Shown here: piece by piece, positions 34,578 through 44,091 of the stretch
Numbering within the stretch: position 1 is the first letter of the stretch
How the letters are laid out: every line of letters starts with the position of its first letter
Assembly: GCA_016793325.1 (NCBI GenBank)
Contig: JAEUKI010000032.1
Span: 1-64,000 of the forward strand
Direction: 5' to 3'
DNA from: Myxococcales bacterium
Lineage (GTDB): Bacteria > Myxococcota_A > Polyangia > Polyangiales > Ga0077539
Length of the DNA: 64,000 bases
The notes under the pieces: model-generated
The model's input: the letters and a program-made list of their open reading frames with translations, nothing else
What the model was told of the DNA's origin: nothing
Databases searched by the model: none
Program-made: the position numbers and the translations under genes

Positions 34578-35339
34578 GTGCGTCGCTCGCTCGTCTTCGT
34601 GCTGGTCTTCTCGCTCGTGACAGCGCCGATCGTGCTCGCGCACGCGAGGCGCCCCAGCGTCCCCGAGTGGGTGCGTCACTTGCGGCCCGTGCTTCCGAGC
34701 GTTGGAGCCGTGACGTCCGTCGCTCCGGTGACCGACGGCGCGCCCGCGACGCCCGCCGCGCAGCGCACGGTCTCGCTGCTCGATCGCATCGTCCGCGAGG
34801 CGCGCGCGACGCGCTACAACCACACGACCATCGTCGACGAGCGCAGAGGTCGCTACGAGCTCGATTGTTCGGGCTTGGTGGCGTGGGTGCTCGCGCGCTC
34901 GAGCCCGCGCTCGTTGGCCGCGATTCACTCGAGTCGACCCGTCGCCGCAGAGATCGCCGCGACCATCGCGCGCGCGCCCATCGAGCAGCCGCGCAACGGA
35001 TGGCAGCGCGTTCGACGCCTCGCGGACGCGCGGCCGGGTGACGTGTTCGCCTGGAGAAATCCAAGCTGGTTGCGAGGCTCCACCGGACACACGGGCTTCA
35101 TCGTCGGCCCCATCGAGCCCGTGCGCGGCTACGCGAACATGTTTCGTGTGCGCATCACAGACTCCAACGTGACCGGCTACGACTCGGACACGCGACCGCT
35201 CGGCACCAGCGGCCTCGGCACGGGAACCTCGACCGTCACGATCGACCTCGACACCGGCGCGATCAATGGGATCGTCGTCGGGCACCTCGGCACGAGCTGG
35301 GTGCTACCGCTCACGGTCGAGGTTGGGCGCCTCCACTGA
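34578..35339 (+). CDS. NlpC/P60-like cysteine peptidase, secreted
   Basis: 253 residues from a GTG start. A signal peptide (SLVFVLVFSLVTAPIVLA) leads to a domain with the catalytic Cys in YELDCSGLVAWVLAR and the catalytic His in GHTGFIVGP, preceded by PGDVFAWR, the order seen in NlpC/P60 and CHAP amidases. The enzyme probably cuts peptidoglycan stem peptides in the periplasm. The last 29 bases overlap the 3' end of the GtrA gene on the other strand. Confidence 0.8.
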   Translation: MRRSLVFVLVFSLVTAPIVLAHARRPSVPEWVRHLRPVLPSVGAVTSVAPVTDGAPATPAAQRTVSLLDRIVREARATRYNHTTIVDERRGRYELDCSGLVAWVLARSSPRSLAAIHSSRPVAAEIAATIARAPIEQPRNGWQRVRRLADARPGDVFAWRNPSWLRGSTGHTGFIVGPIEPVRGYANMFRVRITDSNVTGYDSDTRPLGTSGLGTGTSTVTIDLDTGAINGIVVGHLGTSWVLPLTVEVGRLH

Positions 35340-35850
35340 CGGTCTCCGTGTCGCTCTTGGGCTTCTCGGCTTCGGCTTTGCGCGCGGCGGTTCGCTCGGC
35401 TTCTTCGGGCGTGAGCTTGAAGACCCAGTGCCAGATCGGATACGTGAAGAGCCAGAACGAGATCGCTCCAGCGACGATCGCGGGCAACCACAGCGGCCAG
35501 CTCGCGGGCTGCGCGCGCCGCAAGAAGTGAAACGACGCGATGTTCAGCCCGAACGCCGCGACCTCGACGATCGCGTAGTAGACGGCTTGCCGCGAGATCT
35601 TCCCCTCGGACGCGCGAAACGTGAACTCGCGATTGCCCAAGAACTGCACGATCGTCGCGGTGCTGAAGCTGAACACCTTCGCGATCCACGGCTCGAACCC
35701 CGCGAGCTTCGTCAGCACGTAGAGCACGACGAGGTCGATCGTCACGCACACGATGCCGATGAGCCCCGAGCGACCGATGCGACCCAGGTGATCGATCAAT
35801 CGCGCGCGCAGCGTCGTTGGTGGAGCGTCAGTGGTTGCGGGTTCGTCCAC
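35311..35850 (-). CDS. GtrA-like small membrane protein
   Basis: 179 residues from GTG 35850 (TTG 35871 is possible). Four membrane segments are visible: GLIGIVCVTIDLVVLYVLTKL, FSFSTATIVQFLGNREFTF (containing the family's NREFTF motif), YYAIVEVAAFGLNIASFHFL and LWLPAIVAGAISFWLFTYPIW. GtrA proteins move lipid-linked sugars across the membrane in polysaccharide modification. The C-terminal tail is hydrophilic. It may be the last gene of the minus-strand run that starts at the kinase gene (39546). Confidence 0.88.
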   Translation of the reverse strand: MDEPATTDAPPTTLRARLIDHLGRIGRSGLIGIVCVTIDLVVLYVLTKLAGFEPWIAKVFSFSTATIVQFLGNREFTFRASEGKISRQAVYYAIVEVAAFGLNIASFHFLRRAQPASWPLWLPAIVAGAISFWLFTYPIWHWVFKLTPEEAERTAARKAEAEKPKSDTETVSGGAQPRP

Positions 35851-35900
35851 GGCGGCGAAGCTATAGCGCAAGTGAGGGCCCGACGGCGCACCCGCCCGCG

Positions 35901-36731
35901 TCACATCCGCAAGAGCGCCAGCGTCGCGTCGACGGTCGAGTTGAGGATCGTCACGCTGTTTGCGCCCGACGTATCGCCAAGGATTTTTCGGGCGATTCGC
36001 ATCGTGCGCAGGTCGACGATGTACCAGGTCTCTCGGCGACCGAGCACCGCGAAGGCTCGATTGGTCATCGGCGTGCGGTCGATGACCGCGGTCACTGACA
36101 TCGTGTTCGATCGCACCCAACCGTCGAGGGTCGATCGGCTGACGGTTCCGAGAGTCTCGGTCACGACCTCGACAAGGAGTCCGCCAGCAGCGTTGAGTTC
36201 ACCATTTCGCGCAGCCATAGCCCGGGCCGCGTTGACACAGCCGGGTCAATACGTGGCCGCGGTGTGAACCAGCGCGTACCTCCTTCCGGTGCGTCGCAGG
36301 TCTTGCATCGACGTCGGACCGAACGGGAGCATCGTCGACGGCGACGTCCCATCGGTGTTCACGTAGCCTTGGAGTTGCAGGTCTTCGAGCGTCTGCCCCT
36401 CCATGTTTCCGTAGGGGCCCGCGGGGTACGGCCCCACGTTCGCGTCGGGAACGGCCGGTCGATCCGCGCCCGTGTCCGCCGTCGTGCCGCTGTCGGTCGC
36501 GACGCCCGAGTCCATCGCGACACCCGCGTCCATCGACACGCCCGAGTCCGTCGCCGCGTCGACCATCATCGCGGGCCGGTCTTCGGCGCTCTGATCGCTG
36601 GTCGCGTCGTTGGCCATGACGTCGGCGCCCGAAGGCGGTTGCCCGCACGCGACGCCAAACGCTGACAGCGTGAGCAGCCATCGCGCGCGCATCGACGCGC
36701 TACTGTTGTCGCTTCCGAATCCCGTCATCAC
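35901..36731 (-). CDS. Candidate selenocysteine-containing thioredoxin-like lipoprotein (in-frame UGA)
   Basis: One continuous frame of 277 codons interrupted only by TGA at 36246-36248, codon 162. Read through, it gives ALVHTAATY-U-PGCVNAARAMAARNG, so the UGA falls exactly on the first residue of a UPGC (CPGC-type) redox motif. The upstream half holds a GTG start with AGGGAG about 8 bases before it, a lipobox (SAFGVAC), a DAG/DSG linker and PYPAGPYGNMEGQTLEDLQLQGY, as at the start of redoxin domains. The downstream half supplies the rest of a thioredoxin fold (GGLLVEVVTET, FAVLGRRETWYIVDL). A stem-loop starts right after the UGA. The alternative is a nonsense mutation in a Cys codon. Without readthrough it yields a 161-aa protein and an orphan 105-aa frame. 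Confidence 0.75.
36221..36245 (-). promoter_or_regulatory. SECIS-like stem-loop immediately after the UGA
   Basis: The 25 bases following the TGA on the minus strand fold as CCCG-GCTGTG, loop TCAA, CGCGGC-(bulged C)-CGGG, a ten-pair stem with two G-U pairs. The apical loop begins only 10 bases after the UGA, closer than in the well-studied E. coli fdhF element, and lacks a G unless the top pair opens. It is therefore suggestive of a bacterial SECIS, not proof of one. Confidence 0.4.
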
Positions 36732-36749
36732 CGTCGCTCCCTCTGCGCG

Positions 36750-37730
36750 TTAGCGCGCTGGTCGTACTCCCAACCACGTGAGTGATCGAACTCCCTGGCC
36801 CGCCGCGGTCTCGATCGTCGCTCCGTCCATCGACACGGCGCCGCGCGCTGCGACGACCGCGTGTCCTGCGGTGGGCGTCTCGCTCAAGATGTCGTCGCCC
36901 ATCGTGACGAACTCGACGCTCGATCCTGCGGGGAGCATCGCTCGGTTCGCGACGCGCACGCCCACGGGGCGATCGATCTTCAACGCGAACGGCCCGAGCG
37001 CGAACACGGGCCCGCGCACCATGCCCTCTGCGGCGAACGGCGGCGCGCGGTCGAGCGGAACCTCTGCGATCCGCACGCGACGGCCGAGCGCGCCGAGCTC
37101 GAAATCCTCGAAGTCGAACTCGAGTCGCGAGCCCGCGGCGAACACGAGCGTCACGGCGCCCGCGGTCGCCGTCGTCGCCGTCGTGATCATCATCGACTCG
37201 GGCAGCTCGGGCCCCTCGCTCGTGTAGCGCGGGATCGAGAGCGGCGCGGGCATGCGAAAGATCCCCATCTCGTCGCGCGCCGAGGACAAGAGCCAGTACG
37301 CGCTCGCGTGCTGAGGCCTGCCGTGGACGAGCAACGAGTACACGGGCACGGGCAAGAACTCGCCGACGAGCGCCTGGAAATTTCCCCGCGAATCGACGTC
37401 GCCGACGAAGCATGCGTTGCCGCACACCGTGACGAACCCGCGCGTCAACGGCGCGCCGTCGTCTTGCGTGGTGCTCCCTTCGACCGCGCGTACGCAGGCG
37501 TTTCCCGCAGGAGCCACCTCGCCCGTGAACGGGTTGCACATCGTGGGGACCATCGCGTCGCGCGGGCCTGCGTCGACCGCTCCCGCGCTGTCCATCGCGC
37601 CGCTCGCGTCCGTGGGGCCTGCGTCTTGCGGCGCGTTCGCCGGAGGCGTGCAGGCAACGGACAGCGTGGCGGCGACGAGCGTCGCGACGAGCGTTCGCGC
37701 GTGCGTTGGGAGATCCGTCAGTTGCGTCAT
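36750..37730 (-). CDS. Hypothetical lipoprotein
   Basis: 326 residues from ATG 37730, which overlaps the stop of the amidotransferase gene by 4 bases; the longer open frame upstream is a shadow. The signal peptide ends in a good lipobox (LSVAC) near residue 27. A DAG/DAS linker follows, then a Cys-containing segment (CNPFTGEVAPAGNACVRAVE) and a beta-rich region with SAYWLLSSARDEMGIFRMPAPLSIP and LVFAAGSRLEFDFEDFELG. No family is recognised. It ends 18 bases before the start of the candidate selenoprotein gene. Confidence 0.75.
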   Translation of the reverse strand: MTQLTDLPTHARTLVATLVAATLSVACTPPANAPQDAGPTDASGAMDSAGAVDAGPRDAMVPTMCNPFTGEVAPAGNACVRAVEGSTTQDDGAPLTRGFVTVCGNACFVGDVDSRGNFQALVGEFLPVPVYSLLVHGRPQHASAYWLLSSARDEMGIFRMPAPLSIPRYTSEGPELPESMMITTATTATAGAVTLVFAAGSRLEFDFEDFELGALGRRVRIAEVPLDRAPPFAAEGMVRGPVFALGPFALKIDRPVGVRVANRAMLPAGSSVEFVTMGDDILSETPTAGHAVVAARGAVSMDGATIETAAGQGVRSLTWLGVRPAR

Positions 37731-38322
37731 GCGTCGGGCGCTCTCGTCTGGTTCGCTACGAAACGGCCTTCGAGAAAGTTTCGCACGATCCGCGGACCTT
37801 CGGGGGACAGGACGCTCTCGGGATGAAATTGCACCGACACCGCCGGGCGAAGCCGATCGCAGAGCGCCATCACCACCCCGTCGTCCTCGCTTCGCGCGAT
37901 CACCGCGAGTCGCTCGGGCAGCGTGCGCTCGTCGACGCAGAGCGAGTGGTATCGCCCGACGCGCGTGTGAGCAGAGACGCCGTGAAAGAGCCCCACGCCG
38001 TCGTGCGCGAGGCTCGAGGCTCGCCCGTGAATCGCGCGCGGGGCGCGATGGACGCGCGCGCCCGACGCGACCGCGAGCGCTTGGTGTCCCAAGCACACGC
38101 CGAGCAGCGGAACATGGGCGTCTCTCGCGAGCGCGACGGAGATCCCCGCGCGCTCGGGCGCGCCCGGCCCTGGCGAGAGCACGATGTGCGAGGCGCCGAG
38201 CGAGAGCGCCTCGCGCGCGGTCAGCGCGTCGTTGCGTCGAACGATCACCTCGGCGCCGAGGGCGCCCACGAGCTGCACGAGGTTGAACGTGAACGAGTCG
38301 TAGTTGTCGACGACGAGGACGG

Positions 38323-38326
<4 letters not shown>
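37727..38326 (-). CDS. Class I glutamine amidotransferase, TrpG/PabA type
   Basis: 199 residues. It starts MTVLVVDNYDSFTFNLVQ, the typical opening of anthranilate/aminodeoxychorismate synthase component II, and carries the oxyanion motif SPGPGAPE, the nucleophile Cys in LLGVCLGHQAL near residue 80, and the His-Glu pair in VQFHPESVLSP. It supplies ammonia from glutamine for tryptophan or folate synthesis. No component I (TrpE/PabB) gene is in the window. It overlaps the kinase gene upstream and the lipoprotein gene downstream by 4 bases each, an unusual setting for a biosynthetic enzyme. Confidence 0.92.
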
Positions 38327-39546
<1,220 letters not shown>

Positions 39547-39691
39547 GGCGGCGAGGATGCCACAGACCCGGGGCCGGGAGACACTGCTGTTCGGCTCCCG
39601 CGAAATTTCTCGAAACGCGGGCGTCGCGCACGCGGGGACGACTTGCACAACGGCGCGCAACCGCCGGGGGACCGCCCGGATACCGCCGCCC

Positions 39692-40486
39692 ATGACCGAC
39701 CCCACCCGACGCGTCGCGGGCCCGACAGGACCGAGCCCGAGCGCCCAAGCAAGCAAGACCACCCACAACCCACAACGCTCGACGAGCTTTCGCGAGGCGC
39801 TCGACGAGGCCCAACGCAAGCGCGCAAAGCCCAGCGAACGCAAGCGCCCCGCGTCCAAGGACGACGGGCCGCGCGCGGACCGCGCGACGAGCCCGCTCCT
39901 CGCGCAAACGGACGGAACGCTCGTCGTCGGAAACCCCGCGCTCGCCGGCGCGCAAGGGTTCGCAGCGCTGCTCGGCGCCACGGGCGAGCGCGCTCCCCGC
40001 GCTTCGGCCTCCCGCGCAGGCGCGCACAACCCCTTGGAAAATCAGGGACAAACCGAGGCTCGCGCGTTGGCGATCGAGCACGTTCGCGTCGGGCGCGCGG
40101 GCGAGACCGTGCGTGTCCACGCGACGCTCGGCGAGGGCGAGCACAAGGGCGTCGAGCTCCGCGCCGTCGAGCGCAACGGAAAGATCGAGGTCGAGCTCGT
40201 CGCGCAAGACTCCGTGAGCGCCGAGCGATTGCGCAGCGAAATGAGCGGCGTTCGCGACACGCTCGACGCCGCGGGCAACGAGCGCGTCGCCGTCTCGGTC
40301 ATCGACGCGAGCGCCAAGGGCGCAGAGACCGGCGAGCGCCCCCGCGACGAAGGCTCGCGCCAAGAGCACCCCCACGACGATCGACGCGAGGGCGATCAGC
40401 AAGACCGCGAGGGCGCGACAGAGACCGAGGGTGAGCCGCTCGAGGAGCCCGAGGCAGCGCGATCGCAGCGTTGGCGACTTCTGTAG
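39692..40486 (+). CDS. FliK/SctP-like hook- or needle-length control protein
   Basis: 264 residues from ATG 39692. The N-terminal half is low-complexity and rich in Lys/Arg/Ala/Pro. Residues about 130-220 resemble the C-terminal Flg_hook domain of FliK, YscP and HrpP: GVELRAVERNGKIEVELVAQ, SEMSGVRDTLDA and a closing VAVSVI. The tail is acidic. Such proteins measure needle or hook length and switch export specificity. The neighbouring gene encodes a FliM/FliN-like SpoA protein, which supports this reading. No other secretion gene is in the window. Confidence 0.6.
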   Translation: MTDPTRRVAGPTGPSPSAQASKTTHNPQRSTSFREALDEAQRKRAKPSERKRPASKDDGPRADRATSPLLAQTDGTLVVGNPALAGAQGFAALLGATGERAPRASASRAGAHNPLENQGQTEARALAIEHVRVGRAGETVRVHATLGEGEHKGVELRAVERNGKIEVELVAQDSVSAERLRSEMSGVRDTLDAAGNERVAVSVIDASAKGAETGERPRDEGSRQEHPHDDRREGDQQDREGATETEGEPLEEPEAARSQRWRLL

Positions 40487-40558
40487 ACTCGACGAGCGGT
40501 CTCTGCGATCGGACGGCTTGGAAACGCGCAGCCCTCGTGAGACCAATGCTCGCGATCG

Positions 40559-41776
40559 ATGCAGCGCCGTCACGTCGCTCCGTACAATACAAGTGACTCG
40601 TGGCCGCGCTGGACGCGGCAGAGCGCGGCGCTCTCGAAGACGGTCGCGCGCGCGTGGTTCGACCGCGCTCCGCTCGGGCGCCCTGCGCTCGGAGACAAGC
40701 TCGACGCGCTGCTCGGCGGCCCCGACGGGGTCCAGATCGAGCACGGTTTTCTCTCGGTGCGCCCGCGCGCGACGGTCGCTCGCGCGTACGCGTCGAGGCC
40801 CGCGGTGTTCGCGCTCTTCTCGCTGCCGAGCGCGGAGCACGGCGCGCTCTGCGTGGCGATCGACGCCCCGCTCGCACGATGGATCGCCGCGCGCTGCTCG
40901 GGCTCGAGCGTCGAGGACGCCGCGCGCTACCTCGGCCCGACGCCGTGGACCGCGGCGATGGAGGGCTCGTTCGCGCTCGCGTGCATCCAGGGCGCGCTGC
41001 ACTTGTGCGCGCCCGCCGCGCCGCCCGTGTTTCGCGCGGCCACGGACCGATGGGACGACGCGGACGCCGCGCTCGATCGAGGCGAGCTCGTCGTGTGGCC
41101 CGCGCGCGTCGCGGTCGCGGGGTACTCGGGCGCGGCTGCGGTCATCGTCGCGGCGTCGCTCGCGAGGACCTCGGGCGACGCGCCTGCGTCGATGGCGCTC
41201 GATCGAGCGAGCGAGCGTCGCAGCGCCAGGGTGCAGTCGATGCGCGTTCGTGCCGCGCTCGTGTGCGCGCGGGCGACGCTGCGCGCAGAAGAGCTCGCCG
41301 CGCTCGACCGAGGATCGCTGCTGGTGCTCGGGGCTCCGCTCGCGCTCGACGCCGCGCGCGGGCTGATCGGCCCGATGACGCTCTCGCTCGGGAGCGTCGA
41401 GTGTCCTGTGTTCTTCGATGGAACCATTCGCTGCGAAGGCGAGCCGCGCTCGAAGGTGACGGTGAGTGAGATGAGCAACGACGATCGATCACCCATGAAT
41501 TCAAGTTCGACCCCAGATGAGCCCGCCGCGAAGACCGACGCCGCGGCGCGAACGGCGCTGCTCTCGACGCTGCCGGTCGACGTCGCGGTGGTGCTCGCGC
41601 GCGGGGCGTTTTCGGTGGCCGAGGTCGCCGCGTGGAGACCGGGCGAGGTCATCGCGCTCCCGACGCGCGTGGGCGCGCCGGTCGAGATCATCGCGGGCGA
41701 TCGACTCGTCGCGCGCGGCGAGCTCTGCGACGTCGAAGGCGAAGTGGGCGTTCGCGTGACCGAGCTCGTGGGCTGA
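40559..41776 (+). CDS. SctQ/FliM-N-like C-ring protein with C-terminal SpoA domain
   Basis: 405 residues. Residues about 335-405 form a SpoA (surface presentation of antigens) domain: LSTLPVDVAVVLARGAFSVAEVAAWRPGEVI, then the conserved small-residue turn and GVRVTELVG. The upstream 300 residues have the length and Ala-rich composition expected for SctQ/YscQ, which forms the cytoplasmic sorting platform of type III secretion. A Ser/Asn/Asp-rich linker separates the two parts. It follows the SctP-like gene by 72 bases. Confidence 0.8.
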   Translation: MQRRHVAPYNTSDSWPRWTRQSAALSKTVARAWFDRAPLGRPALGDKLDALLGGPDGVQIEHGFLSVRPRATVARAYASRPAVFALFSLPSAEHGALCVAIDAPLARWIAARCSGSSVEDAARYLGPTPWTAAMEGSFALACIQGALHLCAPAAPPVFRAATDRWDDADAALDRGELVVWPARVAVAGYSGAAAVIVAASLARTSGDAPASMALDRASERRSARVQSMRVRAALVCARATLRAEELAALDRGSLLVLGAPLALDAARGLIGPMTLSLGSVECPVFFDGTIRCEGEPRSKVTVSEMSNDDRSPMNSSSTPDEPAAKTDAAARTALLSTLPVDVAVVLARGAFSVAEVAAWRPGEVIALPTRVGAPVEIIAGDRLVARGELCDVEGEVGVRVTELVG

Positions 41777-41910
41777 GCGGTCACGCAAAATCCTGAATAT
41801 TTGGCGACATTTCATCGAGTGACAAGCGGGAGGGCTGTCAGACGTGGCTCCGTCGCGCGGCGTCTGTTCGAGGCACGCACGGGGGGTGCTGGAGCAACGG
41901 AGTCATCACC

Positions 41911-42471
41911 ATGAAGATCGCCCACTGTTGGATGGCGAGCGCAGCGCTGGCCGCGGCGCTCACGGTCGTCGCGCCCTCTGCGAGCGCGCAAGGAATCCTG
42001 AGTTCGAACACGCGTCGCATGGCAGTGACGCTCAACCTCGGCGGTTCGATCGGCGTCGCGGGGCCTGCGGGCGCGGCGTTCAGGCTCAACCCCGAGTTTC
42101 ACTACAGCTTCGGCGAAGGGATGCGCGGCCCCGCGATCGGCGCGGGCATCGACATGCTGTTGCCGGGCTTCGGCATCGGCGCGAGCGGCCGCTTCCAGTG
42201 GAACTTTCAGCCCATCGAGAGCGTCGCGTTTCTCGTCACGCCGTACGGCGGGATCACGGTGGGCGGGCTGTTCGCGTCGAGTCCCCTCGGCTCGTTGAAC
42301 TTGTTCTACTTCGGCGTTCACTTCGGCGGTGAGGTGCGATTGATCCTGGCGGATCGCGGCTTTCTCACGCTCCGGCCGCTCGGGTTCACGGTGCCGATCC
42401 TCGCGGGTGAAGGTGGCGGCGGCGCGGGCTTCGCCTACGACGTCGCGCTCGGCGGCGGCGTGACCTTCTGA
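41911..42471 (+). CDS. Small outer-membrane beta-barrel protein, paralogue 1
   Basis: 186 residues with a clear signal peptide (ALAAALTVVAPSASAQ). The mature chain alternates hydrophobic and polar residues with many Gly/Phe, for example GGSIGVAGPAGAAFRLNPEFHYSFGEG and VAFLVTPYGGITVGGLF, and ends in GGGVTF, the terminal Phe that marks outer-membrane barrels. The next two genes encode related proteins with the same ending pattern. Function is unknown; the family probably forms 8-stranded barrels. Confidence 0.85.
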   Translation: MKIAHCWMASAALAAALTVVAPSASAQGILSSNTRRMAVTLNLGGSIGVAGPAGAAFRLNPEFHYSFGEGMRGPAIGAGIDMLLPGFGIGASGRFQWNFQPIESVAFLVTPYGGITVGGLFASSPLGSLNLFYFGVHFGGEVRLILADRGFLTLRPLGFTVPILAGEGGGGAGFAYDVALGGGVTF

Positions 42472-42579
42472 CGCGCACACGGATCGGGAAATCGCTGACG
42501 CACCAACCCGACGACGCGGGCGCTCTGCCGCGCGCGGTATCGCTTCGCTCCGCGTGCGTTTCGCGATAACAATCGCACT

Positions 42580-43158
42580 GTGCAACGACTCGCGATGAGA
42601 AACGGTCTGCTCGCGTCGGGGTTTGCGCTCGCACTCGCGCACACCGACGCCTTCGCGCAGAGCGCCGCGCCGATCGAGCCGCCGCGGGCCGGCGTCCTCA
42701 ACGTCGGAACGAGCATCGGGATCCTCGGCGGCGCCTACCCGCACGCGCAGCTCGAGTACCAGATGCACTTCAACCCACGTTTTCAAGGGCACATGCTCGG
42801 CGTGGGCGTCGGCGCGACGTACAGGCCCGACCTCGGCGGAATGACCTTCACTGCGTCGGGGCGCTATCAGTACGACTACCGCCTCGTCAGCGGAGCGAAC
42901 GTGTTCGTCTCGCCGTACGCGGGGCTCGAGCTCGGCATGGCGATCGTCGAGAACAAGATGGACCTCAACGGGTGGCGCTTCGCTGCGACGCCCAACGCTG
43001 GCGTCGAGCTCAAGTTCGTCCTCGGCCGATTGCTCCTCGCGTTTCGACCGTTCGGCATCCACGCGCCGCTCATCATCGGCGAACGTCAGGGCAACGGGCC
43101 GCCGATTCAGTGGGATCTCTTGTGGGATATCTCACTTTCCATAGGCGTGACGTTCTAA
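42580..43158 (+). CDS. Small outer-membrane beta-barrel protein, paralogue 2
   Basis: 192 residues from GTG 42580 (ATG 42595 is equally possible). A signal peptide (LLASGFALALAHTDAFAQ) leads to a barrel-like chain with LEYQMHFNPRFQGHMLGVGVGATY, VFVSPYAGLELGM, VLGRLLLAFRPFGIHAP and a terminal ISLSIGVTF. These blocks line up with those of the neighbouring proteins at 41911 and 43497, so the three genes arose by duplication. The gap to the preceding gene is about 110 bases. Confidence 0.85.
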   Translation: MQRLAMRNGLLASGFALALAHTDAFAQSAAPIEPPRAGVLNVGTSIGILGGAYPHAQLEYQMHFNPRFQGHMLGVGVGATYRPDLGGMTFTASGRYQYDYRLVSGANVFVSPYAGLELGMAIVENKMDLNGWRFAATPNAGVELKFVLGRLLLAFRPFGIHAPLIIGERQGNGPPIQWDLLWDISLSIGVTF

Positions 43159-43496
43159 ACCGCCACTCATTCGATCGGCGTACTTTTCACGATGGATTCG
43201 TGGCGGTTTGACTTGATCTCAACCACGCCAACACTCGCCTCGTTTCTACGACGTTCAATTGGGGCGTGGTTTAGCGGGCGTTTCGCGCGACGAGCGGCGC
43301 GTGTGTCGCGACGAGCGGACCGAGCGTCATTCGACGTAGTGACCGAACGCTCGATTCGATTCTGCGCGCTGCACCCATTGCGCTTTTGTTATTCCCCCGC
43401 TCGGTGGAGACTACTGGGCCGAATGCGCTGGACGCGAATCGATCGCTCGCAGCGATCGCCAAACGCTCGCTGCGCACACTACGGAGACCATCCACG
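43159..43496. other. Intergenic stretch before the third barrel gene
   Basis: About 340 bases with no supportable gene; the open frame from 43192 codes for an Arg-rich chain without signal peptide or domain. Several AT-richer patches, for example around 43380-43395, could hold the promoter of the following gene. No repeat or terminator was recognised. Confidence 0.5.
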
Positions 43497-44042
43497 ATGA
43501 AGCACAACTACCTCGCAGGCGCCGCGGTGCTCGGCGCCGCTCTCGCGTTCTCGACCACGGCCAACGCGCAAAACGTGATCAACGCGAACAACCACGGCAT
43601 GGCCGGCGCGTTGAATTTCGCTGGTGGCTACGGCTACCTCGGCGGCGGTGGTCGTCTCGAGATCGAGTACCAGTTCCACTTCAACCGCCGGTACGAAGGC
43701 CCTGGCATCGGCCTGGGAATTCAGCTCCCGTTCTGGGCCGGCTTCGGCATCGGCTTTCAGGGCCGGTTCATCTACGACATTCAGCCGATCTCGAACGTCG
43801 CGTTCTTCATCACGCCGTACGGCGGGCTGTCCCTCGGCTTCTGGAACTACTGCGAAGCCGGTCGCTGCGGCGGCTTCTGGGTCGCCCCCGAGCTCGGGCT
43901 CGAGCTCAAGGTCGTCCTGTTCGACCGGCTGCTGCTCGGGTTCCGCCCGATCGGAATCAGCATTCCGTTCGCGTTCGGCGGATGGCGCGACAGCGTTTGG
44001 TGGGGCTATCACGCGGGATTCACGATCGGCGTGACGTTCTAG
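43497..44042 (+). CDS. Small outer-membrane beta-barrel protein, paralogue 3
   Basis: 181 residues from ATG 43497, preceded by ACGGAGACC. Signal peptide GAAVLGAALAFSTTANAQ. Barrel segments match the two upstream paralogues: LEIEYQFHFNRRYEGPGIGLGIQLPF, VAFFITPYGGLSLGF, LKVVLFDRLLLGFRPIGISIP and the ending AGFTIGVTF. It has a small Cys pair (CEAGRC) that the others lack. Function unknown. Confidence 0.87.
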   Translation: MKHNYLAGAAVLGAALAFSTTANAQNVINANNHGMAGALNFAGGYGYLGGGGRLEIEYQFHFNRRYEGPGIGLGIQLPFWAGFGIGFQGRFIYDIQPISNVAFFITPYGGLSLGFWNYCEAGRCGGFWVAPELGLELKVVLFDRLLLGFRPIGISIPFAFGGWRDSVWWGYHAGFTIGVTF

Positions 44043-44091
44043 CGCCCCCCGCGGCCGCGAGAACCTGAGTCCCCCATCGGTCGCGATCGGA

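Noticed and set aside
36246..36731. Stand-alone 161-aa lipoprotein ending at TGA
   Set aside because: The frame continues after the TGA into the rest of a thioredoxin fold with the active-site PGC, so a single gene with UGA readthrough (or a recent nonsense mutation) is a better reading.
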